A stretch of 64,000 nt of DNA from Sebastes aleutianus (Eukaryota > Chordata > Actinopteri > Perciformes > Sebastidae). Position numbers and translations under genes: made by a program. The stretch is from assembly GCA_916700875.1 (NCBI GenBank), contig CAKAKS010000062.1, forward strand, positions 19,396,626 to 19,460,625. The letters are read 5' to 3'. Positions 1 through 12,900 of the stretch are shown piece by piece; the stretch's first letter is position 1; each line of letters opens with the position of its first letter. Below the pieces are notes generated by a model. The model did not search any database and was not told the DNA's origin. It saw only the letters and a program-made list of their open reading frames with translations.

Positions 1-2701
1 TGACACATGATGGGCATGCAGCTTTTATTTGTTCCCTGACAGCAGCCACAAGGGCTTCTTGAGCTGAGACAGAGAGCCAAACAACCGAGGCTGTGCTGTA
101 GCCGCAGAGGACACTTTTGCTGTTTACCTGTATGTGTGCCCAAGTGTGACCTCTGCACCTGGGCCCATATTGTTGCCCATGGCGATGGCCAGCGGCTTAA
201 ATTTTACATGTGGCTCATGAATTATACAGAGGGGGTGTACAGGAGAGACATGGGAGGGGAGGAAGGTAGAACAGTGCTGCAAGATGAAAAAAAAAATTCT
301 GTAAATATTAAGTTTTTTAAAAATGTTATCATATTCCCTCTTTGTTTGGCCGGATGCATGTGCAGCATCATTATTTGTAGTATAATGGGGAATACTGGGT
401 AATTTTTAGTGATATTGTTGTCTTGCTTCACTTCCTGGAACATAAGGCTGATTAATTATTAATTGTTCTTGCTTACCAGGTGTTTTCATCTCAGGGAGTT
501 GTATTACATGCAGCAGTCCTGTAGAATATTCCATTCATAACACCGAGACGGAGCTCAGTTCACGCTCAGTGCTTCTGTCATGGACAGCCTTCGTTGTCCT
601 CAGGGCAGCCCGGCTTTCTGTGTTAGGAGAAACATTATATGCACATGCTGATACACACACACACACACATACACACCACAGAGGGAACTACTTGCTGCAT
701 CTAGCAGCACTTTTAAAGGGTAACTTTGGTATTTTTTTACTTGGACTAGTGCTTGAAGTGGAAAAAAACAAGTGCCAGTACTCCCTTATTCACATGTTAT
801 TGTGTATATTGGCCGGTATCAGCAATCTCTTGCGACTTCTTCCTATTTATTCATTATTTCTTTAAGCATGTTATACTGTATCAGACATAATCAGCTGTGA
901 TTTTATTGCTATTATTATACTTGGGCTATGCATCTTCTATAGTAGGCCTATAATACTCCAATACATATATATTATAGGTTTAAGGTGATGTGTTTGTATA
1001 TTTACCCATAGTGTTAATAGTTAGGAAGTGCTTTCCTGTGTTATTTGTAGCCTATAGGAGGGTATCATTCAGGTTTTAGAAGCAGCTAATGTCCCAATCA
1101 AGATGCTCCTACATATAATAAGGCAGGATAAAGAGGATGGGATAAAAGAAAGGATAAAATGTCTACTGTGAATAAAAGATACTAGGAGAAAAGTAGGTAA
1201 AACAATTTTACATAATTTTGGACCATCATTATTACTAGTTAAAGGATTATTTTATTCCTTACACATATCACAGCCTTCATCTAAACATTTAATTCTTGGA
1301 AATGTTTGCCCTAAAAGGGCAGATTCATAAAACTTAAATAATGTTTCATTAATTATATTGGTTCACCACATTTTTATGTTCATACGACTTATGAGGCACA
1401 GCGCAAATATGCCGGCACTGCGCCGTTATGAATCGTCATTATGAATCTCACAGAGAACCTGATATGGAGAGGGCAGAGAAGAGTACCGGCAGCTTGTGAG
1501 AAGTGCTGGTATGCAAGAAAAAGTCACGGTACACCAAGGAGTGAAAAGTAGAATTATCGGTACTGCGTACTGGTGAGTACCGGCCCACCTCAAGCACTGA
1601 ACTGTGACTAATGGGGACAACCATTTCTGAAATTGGTCCAGTATTGAGGAGAGCGCTGTAGACGACAGACGCAAAACGAGCTTTGAGGGCAAGTGGGCAG
1701 CGTCAATGTAACGTTATGTCCACTAAAAGTGCTTGTTTTTGCCACCAACAGGCTCAGATTGTCATTATAAGTGTCTGACAACATTATGGAAAGGACCCGA
1801 CAGAGAAACAAAATATGTTTCTTACCTTTCGCTCCGAGATCCGGTTTGTTTGTTATTGTGTCCAAGTGTCAAGGAGAAGTTTCGTTAAATCTGAATATCC
1901 GTATACTCAAATAATATGAACGGCCATCGAATTCAGAGACCTCATCCACATCGTCAAAAGCATCTAAATATTCAGCCGTGACATTGAAAGTTTTGTAGAT
2001 AACACTAAGATAGGCTTTCTGTACTCCAACACAACAAACTCTGCCCGGCTGGCATTTGCGTTTCCACCATGGATGTATTCCACTATTCCACCGTTGTCTT
2101 CCGGCAACACTTCACCTCGCCAGATTTCAGAATGTTGTCAGACACTTATAATACCAATCAGAGCCTGTCATGGCATCAATAGCACCATATTACAGCCTGT
2201 GAGCAGCTGCCGTCTACAGCGCTCTCCCTCAATACTGAACGTTTCAGAAATTGTTGGCCCCATTTGTCAGTCAAAAACATGGTTTGAAAAATACCGAAAT
2301 TACCCTTTAAGGCTAAAGACGCACAAGAACTGTGATGCCAGTGATGCCATCGTAGCTGAATGACACATAAACAGTCAAGGATAGAGCGAAATGTTCTTCT
2401 GTCATAACAACACAGAGAAGGTCGTACAGTAAAACGAGAGGCCACAGCCTGTCGCCCTCTCAAGCACAAGTTGCTGTAAATCACTGAGGTCTGTTTTTAA
2501 AAGCCTTAGGCGACTGCAGTTCTCCTCCCAGTTGTCCCGTTGTTATGCTGCGATGGCAGCGATAACAGATTTCACAACTTCAACAAGCTATTCTCAGGAG
2601 CTAGTGAGGCTAACATTGCTACAGTTCATTTCCAAACAACATGTCCTGCTGAAATAAGAGCATTATTATCTGTAACATTGTGTTTGAATTTGTGTGTGCA
2701 G
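1..2701. other. srcin1 intron (left edge of window)
   Basis: No exon recognised. Contains a short CA microsatellite (about 653-668) and a composite TTAA-flanked element (713-2310). The stretch 1-650 shows no feature I can name. Confidence 0.5.
713..2310. repeat. TTAA-flanked foldback MITE (family A), split by another element
   Basis: Left end TTAAAGGGTAACTTTGGTAT and right end ATACCGAAATTACCCTTTAA are inverted and both bounded by TTAA. An inner insertion spans about 748-1599, with its own inverted ends (agtgcttgaagtgg and ccacctcaagcact, hAT-like). The remainder is related to 2903-3712, with parts in inverted order. Confidence 0.75.
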
Positions 2702-5700
2702 ATTGACAACCAGGATTCAGTGCGAACTCTGTTGAAGCGGACAGAAGCGGAGCTGAACGTGCGCGTGGCCGACGCCCTGAGGAAGCAGGAGGATCCTCTG
2801 CAGAGACAGCGCCTCCTGGTGGAGGAGGAGAGACTCAAGTACCTCAACGAGGAGGAGCTCATCATCCAGCAGCTCCAGTCAGTAACAGTATAAGACGTAG
2901 TATTAAAGGTTAACTTCAGTATTTTTCAACCTGGACCCTGTTTTACCATGTTTTGTCCCAATAGCGACAACAATTTCTGATACTTGTCCAGTATTGAGGG
3001 AGAGCGCTGTAGACGGCAGCTGCTCACAGGCTGCATTATGGTGCTATTGGGGCAAGCTGGCACCGTCATTTACGTCCACTAAAGTGCTGGTTTTAGCCAT
3101 GACAGGCTCTGATTGTTATTATAAGTGTCTGACATGGGAAGAGTCTCGCTCAAGGAGAAGTCTCGTTCTGAAATCTGGCAAGGTGACGTGTTGCTGAACA
3201 ATGGAATAGTGGAATACATCCATGGTTGAAACACAAGTGTTTGCTGTGTGAGTGCAGAAAGCGTAGCTTAGTGTTATCTAAAAGACTTTCAATGTCATGG
3301 ATGGATATTTAGATGAGTTCAACAATGTGGATGAGGTCTTTGAATTAGATTTATTTGAGCCAGAGTATATTCAGATTTAACGAAACTTCTCCTTGAGACT
3401 TGGACACAATAACAAACAAACCGGATCAAGCTAAAGGTAAGAAAAACGTTTTATTTCTCTGTAGGGTCCTCTTATAATAACACTTATAATAACAATCTGA
3501 GCCTGTTTGTGGTAAAAGCAAGCATGTTTAGTGGACGTAACGTTTCATCGACGCTGCTCACTTGCCCTCGCAGGTCGTTTCGTGGCTGCCAGTTACAACA
3601 TTCTCCGTCAATACTGGAACAAGTTCAGAAATGGTTGTCCTCGTTAGTCAGTTAGACACAAAAAGATGGGAAAATAGGATCCAGGATGAAAAATACCGAA
3701 GTTACCCTTTAAGTAATAATGTATTCTCTGTAAATGTTTAGTTGTTTTTTTTTATGAATAATAATTCAAACCATAGTTATCAAAAGAACAATATATGCAT
3801 TTCCACAGTACCAATGTGACTGTTTTTTGGTCTGTGTGTTGAATATATAAGTTGACAGTTATCTTGTTTAAGATGAGTCTCATCACATATAATTGCTTCA
3901 AACATGACAAAGTTCATATCTGTTTTATAATTAGATGACTCGCAGGGTGTCGTCGTGATAGGATGAAATTGTAACTGTAATTAAGCCCGGCATCGAGCAA
4001 GATGCTTATTAAGATCTGAGGTATGAGATGGTCCAGCAACTAATTGAAGTGACTGAGAAACCAGAGCAGAGAGCTACCTTGAGATTTAATAATCCGATAA
4101 CTTGCTTCTGTCTCATATGTGGAAATGTTCTGCAGTAATAAGTCCTGGATCTCACTGCGAGCAGCAGAGCAAAAGAGTTCCTGAATCTCACTCTAAGCGG
4201 CATTTTGATTGCAGACTAATTGGTTGAACTGTGAGATGATATCGGCTAATCAATGTCGCTTATTCAGCCTGGCTAATGGCCAATTTATTTTTGGTTAATT
4301 ATACATAGAGCTTTTTATTCGTTACATAACTTAAGGCAGATTTATATGACATAAGTCTGAGCAGACCAGACATATTAGAGATGAACAAATTCACATTTGT
4401 ACAGATTCTCTGTTCCACTTTTTTACCTCAGATGTCATAAAACTTTTGAGTAGCTGTCCACACTCCTCCAGTTCATCTGTCCAGAACTGTTGATCTGGCT
4501 GCCAGCTGATTGAGAGACAGTTTATTGGCAGAAGTTTTACTGAAACTAAAGTCGCATAATTCTGAGATAGATATTCAGTAAAAATTTAAGTGTGGCATAG
4601 GAGTCCCTGGTGTTCAGCCTTCTGTCTGTTCCATCTCAGCGACCTGGAGAAGTCAGTGGAGGAGATCCAGAAGGAGTCGTCTGTCAACCACAAGCTGGTG
4701 ACAGTGCAGGAGCTGGAGGAGAAGGCCACTCTTCTGAGAAAGCTGGGAGAAACACTCACAGAACTGAAAAGTGAGTCACGCTGGCACATTTCACATTCTG
4801 TGCACAGGCACAAAACAGAAAACACAGTCTTTTACTCAGCCAGACAGTTTATAATGCACTAATTACTCACCAAGGCACTGATTATCTTTTAGTCACCCAC
4901 AGCCAGCCTGTCAAACATTTAATCAGTCTCAGATTGCTCATTGTCTTAATGAACACCCTGACCGTTTTCAGTTGTTCAAAAATGTTTCGTTTGATTATCA
5001 CAAAAAGCTTTCAACACCTTTGACAAGTGGAATTGATTTGTTTTGGTTGGCTTCCTGTGTTTCTTCTCTTCTTTTCTGCTGCAGATCAGTTCCCAGGCCT
5101 GCAGAGTAAGATGCGGGTGGTGCTCAGGGTGGAGGTGGAGGCCGTCAAGTTCCTGAAAGAAGAGCCACACCGGCTGGATGCCCTGTTAAAACGCTGCAAG
5201 ACTATAACTGACACCCTCGCCACCATGCGCAAGTATGAAGCTGCTCCAACTGAGAGCAACAGTACATCAGTGCCTTAATGCTTTATATGGCAGTTTTAAA
5301 GGTACAGTGTGTATGATTTGGCGACATCTAGTGGTGTGGTTGCAGATTGCAACCAACTGAGTACTACTCCGCTCACTCCTCCCTTTCAAAGACTGCAGTA
5401 ACGTGAGCCGCTGAGTGCAAAACTGTGGTAACGCCTTTATCCTTACCATAATACCACTACTTTAAGAGCAACGGAAGTCAGACAGCGGCTGGCGGTACCA
5501 CGCTTTTACGCAGTACGAACAATTGAATAGCCCTTATTTAAATCATTAGGTCCTAAAAGTTGTGAAATGCACTAATAGCTGAATCCAGAGTTAGTTCCCT
5601 TCCTCCGTTCATGTGAATGAGACCCAGACCGAGGCTGGAGCGAGGGGTGGGAGGCGGAGTTAAAGGAAACACCCCTGCGCCTGCTCTATGGGCACAATGG

Positions 5701-8700
5701 ATGCGGAAGATCGCCGGATGATCCGGGTAATTTATCACTCGCAGTCGAGCCATTTTGGCTTCATGCGCCACTGAGCAACGCTCATAGGAATGAACGGGAG
5801 CCGCCTCCAACACTGTATCCAGCTCTCTTTATACATCCATGGTTGTGTCTAGAAGGTAACCCCCAAGTTGTGAAAACGTGTGAAATCGTGCAAAAACTCT
5901 TGCGAGACTCGTTACCCGACGAGCTATCCTAACCCTAGCCATTTGAGGTCAGTGCCTAACCTAAACCATTTTGCGAGAGTTTCGCAACTTGGGGGTTACC
6001 TTCTAGACACAACAACATGAAGAGGACCCACTCCCTGTATGTAGATATGAAGGGCTCATTCTACGACAACACAACGATTCTTAGTTTCAGGTGATTATAC
6101 ACTAATGAAAATATAATTATGAATATTATATTCCATTTCTGCTAATGGATCCCCCGAAATGTTACACACTGTTCCTTTAAAGAAGCTGAATGTAGATAGG
6201 ATCCTTATAAAGTGTCCTTACATTGACTGGGAGATGGAAAAGCTTTTAAGTAATCCTATAAATACTGATGATGGAAGTGCATTTGTGATACATTCTTACA
6301 TAGTGACACTTGTAGTGAAATATGTCCGACATTAGCTGACACGAGAACGTACCAAGTTGTAATCAATTCAAGGAAGGCTTTTAAGGTTGTACCTCTGCCA
6401 AAGAGATTATGTTTTCACCCCTTTTTGTTTGTGTGTCAGCAGAACTTTATGGATTTTCATAAAATGTGGTGGAAAAATTGATTAGACATTGTTGTTGAAT
6501 CGGGTCAGAGATTTCCGCTATAAAACATTTAATGCTTTTACGCCAAAGCTCTTAAAACTAGACAGACAGATGATTTAAAGACATAATGTAGAAAAAAACG
6601 TGTCCTGAAGGGCAAGCAGCTAGTGTTAATGTGACCACTTGGCTTTATGGGTAACACCCTAATGAAGGCTCCTTTCAGCCACATGAATAAATACTTTTTA
6701 ATTTTATGGCGCGTATGGACTTGGACTTTTAAAATGTGCCCTTCAGCGTTCTGTCATATCTCCTAATCAGCCCAGTGTCCAAAAATCACCCCACTTTCTG
6801 GTTTAATTAACCTCCCTGATCAAAGAGCTTATCAAATTAATATTTTCCCTCATCTTTGTGGGGAAAAGAGAGAGAATTGGCAGAAGGTTTGTGCCCTTCA
6901 CAGTGTTTCAAGCCTTTTTTTTTTTAATGTTTTTGGCATCTAGCAACAATTGTCTTCACTTCAAGTCATGGGTTATTCATGTTTTTGTTTGTGTTACATT
7001 TCAAAGAGTTGATTAATGAATTCATCTTCCATGTCTTACCAGACAAGCGAATGAGGGTGTGTGGAAGAAGCAGGAGGACTTCTCTATTCCTTCATCAAAG
7101 CACAACGACGATTTGCGAAAGTTTTCAGACTTTGACCTCACCACCAGCCAACAGCTCACTCTCAATGACCTTGGGGGAGGCAACAGCCTGTCCAACTGGA
7201 GCCCCCATGCCAGCATCAGCCGTGGCCACGGGAACCTGTCCGGCCCTCACAAGGACAATCACCCTCCTGTTCCCCACAAGGGCAAAGCCCTGGAGGAGCT
7301 GGAACGCCGTGCTTTAGCTGACAAAGCTTTATCCGTGGAGGTCCGACTGGTAGGAATTATTTTTCTTTTTCCTCTCTGGTTTCACAGCATTACAAATCAT
7401 ATCACAACATAGTTACACCAGTATTGCAACAGCACATCGGCTGTGTGTTTATAAAGTGTTTAGATCAGTCTCTGCACTTCACAGGCAGCAGAGCGGGACT
7501 GGGAGGAGAAGCGGGCCAGTCTGACCCAGTACAGCGCCCAGGACATCAACCGGTTGCTGGAGGAGACCCAGGCTGAGTTAATGAAAGCTATTCCAGACCT
7601 GGACTTTGCTGCCAAGCAGCTCAAGCCCTCCTCCAACACACCGGCCTGCCAGGTCCTCCAGAGTGGGGCAGGAAACCCAGAGCACCGCGTCAGCAAGCCC
7701 CAGCACAAGCTCTCTGGGAAGGAGGGAGGATCCAGGCGTGGCTCTGGTGAGATGGAGCGTTCAGTCTGCATCATTATCATGCATCACTGTCAAGCGAGAA
7801 CCTTGCCTCCTCACATTGTCAGCTCTTCAAGAGCCAAGAAAAACAGATTTTTTCTGGGTAACCACCGTGCATTTTAAAACGAATCCAATTCGTTTTAAAA
7901 TAGTTTTACTGCAGGTCATCAGATTTTCTCAAGAATATATGTTCCCTAAACTGAAATAAAATATGAAAAACATCAAAACTGAAGATACAGTATGAATTTT
8001 AAGAAAGTTAGTTAGTTCTATAAATACAATAAGTAATTCGACATAGCATTCAATATTGAGTAAAGCAGGTTTTAGACACTACACATATTAGGGGCATATT
8101 TTTTGCGCCCTCAAATCCATTGCTGTCGATGTAGATGCGACAGAGCATTCCCAAGCACCTGTTTTTCAGGGTGCGATGGCTGGTCCCGAGATAAAAATAG
8201 TCTGCCGGCCGATTGATATATATTTTCTTTCTACTATAAATATCAGTCTATGGTAAATATATAGAGGAGAAGTTAATAATGTTAGTGCAGGCTACCCAGA
8301 GCTTTATGACATCCCATGGACTATTTTACTTTACTGCTTCACCCTTTCCGTTCAAGGACGTCACAACATCCAGTTGAAAGGTCAGACAAACTGACTTTGT
8401 TTAGTTTAGTCAGTGAGGCCTACTGCTAAGCTACCGTAACTTCATTATCATCGTCTTTGCAGCACGCAGGTTTTGGTTGCTTAGTAACAACAGGCGCAAC
8501 AGGAGCACAACCTCCCAAGTACCTTGGATAAAAGGATAAAAGCAGTACGGCTTGTGTTTTCCCACGCGTTTTTAGACACAACATGTGATTGGCCCCTAAT
8601 AATGCCTATATATGCCTCATAGCTTCTTCTAAAATCTCTGCAAACGTATATTACGCAAGTATGACTCCTTTCTCAAGATGCCCGAATTACTTCCTTTCCC

Positions 8701-9925
8701 AGATGAGCTGACAGTGCCACGGTATCGCACAGAGAAACCCTCCAAGTCTCCTCCTCCTCCGCCACCTAGACGCAGTTTCCCGTCTTCTCCAGGCATAACC
8801 AGCCGCAGCGGAGAGCCTCTCATTCCTGGAAAATGTATAAAGGTACGACAGAGAAGATTCACAAGCATACCATGTATGTGCATCACATGAAGTAAGGATT
8901 GTGCAGTTGAACAAGTAATTGTCAAATAGACAATGTTTTAATTTCATAAGGATCCTCAGATGTAAATATGTGTTCACATTGTACATTGTGTGCTTGTCTA
9001 TAAAATGTTGAAGCTGCAAGCTTCGGACACTGGCTCCAGATATGTTGGAAGCCTTTTTGGCCGGAGGCATTATGTCCGTTAGTGCCAGAGGGCAACCTCC
9101 GGCTCTGAAAAGTGACTGGTTGCAAAAAGAAGTCTGATTGTATAGAAGTCTATGAGAAAATGAGCCTACTTCTCACTTGACTTATTACCTCATTAACCAT
9201 TGTAAACATGAGTTTATGGTCTCAATCGCTAGTTTCAAGTCTTCTTCAATACAGCATGATGTTCATTTAGTAAATTATGATCCCATTTAGAGTCAAATAG
9301 ACCATAAAGCACGGTATGCTTTAGTGCGTGGCTACCTTGTGATTGACAGGTCGCTACCACGGCTTTGTCCGGTCTGGGAGTTGGTCAGGGACGTCACAGT
9401 AACTACGTCTACTTCTTATATACAGTCTATCGTACGTATACGTACGTATGTCTCACCCGTTCTCGTGATATCTCAGGAACGCCTGGAGGGAATTTCTTCA
9501 AATTTGGCACAAACATCCACTTGGACGCAAGGATGAACTGATTTAGATTTTGGTGGTCAAAGGTCACTGTGACCTCACAAAATACGTTTTTAGCCATAAC
9601 TCAAGAATGCATATGCTTATTATGACAATTTCACACTGTTAAATGTCTAACAGGATAAAATGATGAAGTGATGACATTTTGGACAGACATGGATGTAAAC
9701 TGCAACTGCGACTGGTTGACGGAGGCACACAACTGCGAGGCGGTAATTCTAGTTTTGTATTTGCGATTGTAGAAGACTGAATCTGAAGAGACTGAAGGCC
9801 AGAAGCCGCATGTAAAACTGAGGAGGACCGTGTCTGAAAACCCCCGTCCTGCGTCGACACCCCCCACACTTGCCTCTGGGGACAAGGAGGAAACAGAGGA
9901 GGAGAAAATTGCTGCCGAATTGGAG
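2702..9925 (+). CDS. srcin1: srcin1 conserved core exons (coiled coil to proline-rich segment)
   Basis: Seven exons with phases 0-2, 2-1, 1-2, 2-0, 0-1, 1-0 and 0-0, each flanked by AG and GT. Exons 1-3 encode a charged helical, coiled-coil-prone stretch (LVEEERLKYLNEEELI, then DLEKSVEEIQKESS, then FPGLQSKMRVV). Exon 4 (102 codons) is a less conserved linker rich in Ser, Gly and His. Exon 5 carries the QAELMKAIPDLDFAAKQ helix. Exon 6 has the PRYRTEKPSKSPPPPPPRR proline motif, a likely SH3 ligand. Exon 7 has the acidic end EEEKIAAELE. The donor of exon 1 falls inside CTCCA|gtcagt, so the junction residue becomes His where human has Asn. Confidence 0.88.
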
Positions 9926-12900
9926 GTAACGTAAAACATGGGTTGTTTATTATGTTGATTATATCCATAATAGGCTGTTGTTCAATGACTTGGAAAACTG
10001 CACTCTTTTTATTATTTATGTTACGTCCACAATCTGCTACTGGCTTTTGCGCGCACACATGCTCAGACATGCTCATGATCATTACCACATGTTCAAGCAG
10101 CAGGTGCCATATGTCCTCTTGCCCCTGGCACTGGGAGAGCCCAAAGATCACATACTGCTCAGTCACACACATCATCACCCGGGGCTCACAGATCACAGAC
10201 AGACAGATGGACCCTGATGGCTGCTTGGACTGTGTTTGAGATGGCCTGCCTGAAATTTGATGGAGCACAAAGTCAACAAAAGCTGATTTTGGTTATTCAG
10301 TAGCTGTTGTGTTTTTATCCTACAATTTATGACCGCTTTTGTACCCCCCTTTTCCCTCCCCAGCTGTTTGAGAGAGTCCCGCTCAGGCTCGCTCTTCCCC
10401 TTCCCCTTTCCCTGCCTGTTAGCCCTCGCAGCAGGCAAAGTGTACCCCCCTGCAGGCTGGACCTGCGGCCCTCTGAGGCCCCAGGCACTGAGGTAACACT
10501 GAGTGCTGTGGATTGCTGCCCTCTTAAACCTTTCTTTTCTCTTCACCCCTCCACCTTGCACAGAATGAAACCACCGGCTACTGCTCAGCCTCAAGCCACA
10601 TCCACTCCTCTATCTCTTCAAGCTGAGATGAATACAAAGTCTCCCTTCAGCAGATACTATTGCTCTTAATGTTGCTTAATGCTGTTTTTAAGGAATCCCA
10701 ACCAAAGTCTTACTTTCACACGAGCCTGTCGGTAATCAACTTGTGCAATTTTGCAATTGCATTAAACTGGTGTGGAGACTGAATAACCACCACATACCAA
10801 ATATAATTATTTGTTAGTGTGATCATTTGTACACACATAAGTTGAAGTTAAAGTTGCATTAATTCTTTTTTTGACCACTTGGGGGCAGAAAAACATTAAA
10901 ACTGGCTGACATACACATATATCACCATATCACTGGCTTATAAAGTTAGCAGACAGTTGCATACTGATGCTACGTTCACACTACGAGCGACAAAAGCATC
11001 AAAATGGCCAGCGTGGCCAGCTACATTGTTGCTCAAGCGCACGTTGATGTAGTTATGTCATTATATAACACTGGGACCTGGCTCATGTTTGTTTTTTTAA
11101 GAAAAAAACATACGATTGGTTGACACTTTGCCGCGTCATTGGAGCGCTGAAAAAAGTTGAGACCAGCAGCTCAACTTTACTTGTAGTGCGTCACACAGCA
11201 TCAAGTCTCGGGCGTCATTTTGTAGCTTCATGTCACCGGATTCCATTGAAAATGTCGCTCGTAGTGGGAACCCAGCTTGCTCTGGTCTTCCGTAACACAT
11301 GAAGAAAGTATCCGGTGTGCTTGGTGCTCAACTTTCTCCATTTTGCTAATTGTCTGTCATTTATTGATCGGCAGGTAGCGTACAGATATTTATTTATTTT
11401 TTGCTGGAAATATAGCTGCCTATTAGGGGTGTTGCGATAAAGTGGTATTGAGGATAACTGTGATATTTAAAAATGAATTATTGATATCATGTTAATAATA
11501 CACACGATAATATTGTGTAAATAATGCAGCGCCTCTTAAATAATTTTATATGTACAGTTATGGTTACAGACTCTCTCTCCACCTCCATACACTCGCATTT
11601 TGAGTGTAATTAATTTGCCAAAGAAGAGACAAAACACACAATAAACAAGATGAATTTGACTGATAGATATATTCAAGTTCTCTATAGATACTGCGATAAT
11701 ATTGTTATTGTGAATTCTTTTGGCCACTATAATCGTGTAGAGAAAATCTGATATTGTGACAGCCCTACTGCCTATGTTGATGATAGATTTGAAGCTGAAA
11801 TAGTTGTTATGGCTAGAATACTTGAGTTGTAATTTTTCTGTGATTTTGGCATAATTTTATAATTAATTTTATAATTTTCATTTTAATGTTAAACATCTTT
11901 CTTCTTTTGAGTTAATGTGGAAATTTAGAATATTGATTAATGCAGGTTAAACTTAGCACGAAATACAAAACACAGTGTTACTTAGTAATCATTTTCAGGA
12001 AGCTTCCTTGGCACATGAGTGCACTTTGGACATTGAGTCCCTATGGTATAGTATAAAATTAATGTCCTTCACAACCACATTAGGGACATTCTGTGTGAGT
12101 GTTTTCTGCAGTGTGTTTACAGTTGTTGATGTTGTGATATGGTGTTTTTTGTGTGTGAGTTAGTGCCAGTTAGTATGTGTGACCAGCAGTAAAAACAACT
12201 TACTTGGCTGCTCTAGACTTGAGAGGGAGCTGCATGGGACAGACCACACAGGCAGCACATCAGATGCAACAGTAAGGAGCCCACACATGTTTACACACTG
12301 ATACTTATGGTGTTGATGGGCAACTTCATGTTGCTAAAGTCGTTTACTTTCCTTTCGTTTGGTTGTCTGAGTGTGCAGTGATCTCACGCAGCGAGTTGTT
12401 GGATCTAATACCAGTTCACTGTGTTTGAATTTAAACCTCAAGTGCTCTCCTCATTTATAGGGAAGGCGCTTGTCTCCTGTCCCCCACATCGTGTTGACAG
12501 GGTGTTTGCCAGCTTCGCCCGCTGCCTCAGAGGATCCTGTCAGAGATTCACCTAATAACCCTGTAGAAGAGAGTCCATCACGAGACTGGACTGGTCGTCA
12601 CACCGGAGTCTACCAGACTAAAGTTTCAAAAGAAAGGGATTCATTTCCTCAGCGAGAGCGAGAGCAGCGTAAGGAGGACGTGGAGTTAAAACAGGAAGTC
12701 TCCCTGCTGTTGACAGAGCGGGAGGTGAGGGTGGTGTCTCCTGATGAGGCCCAGGAGCTCAGCAGGACTATAGGAGAAGCTCTGCAGACTCTGACCATCT
12801 CACCTCACACTAATGAAGTCCCTGAGGTCCAGCTGAGTGGCCGGCCTCTCCTAGTGCTCCTCAGAGAGGAAACAACAGTCAGGGATGCCTACAGGCTGCT

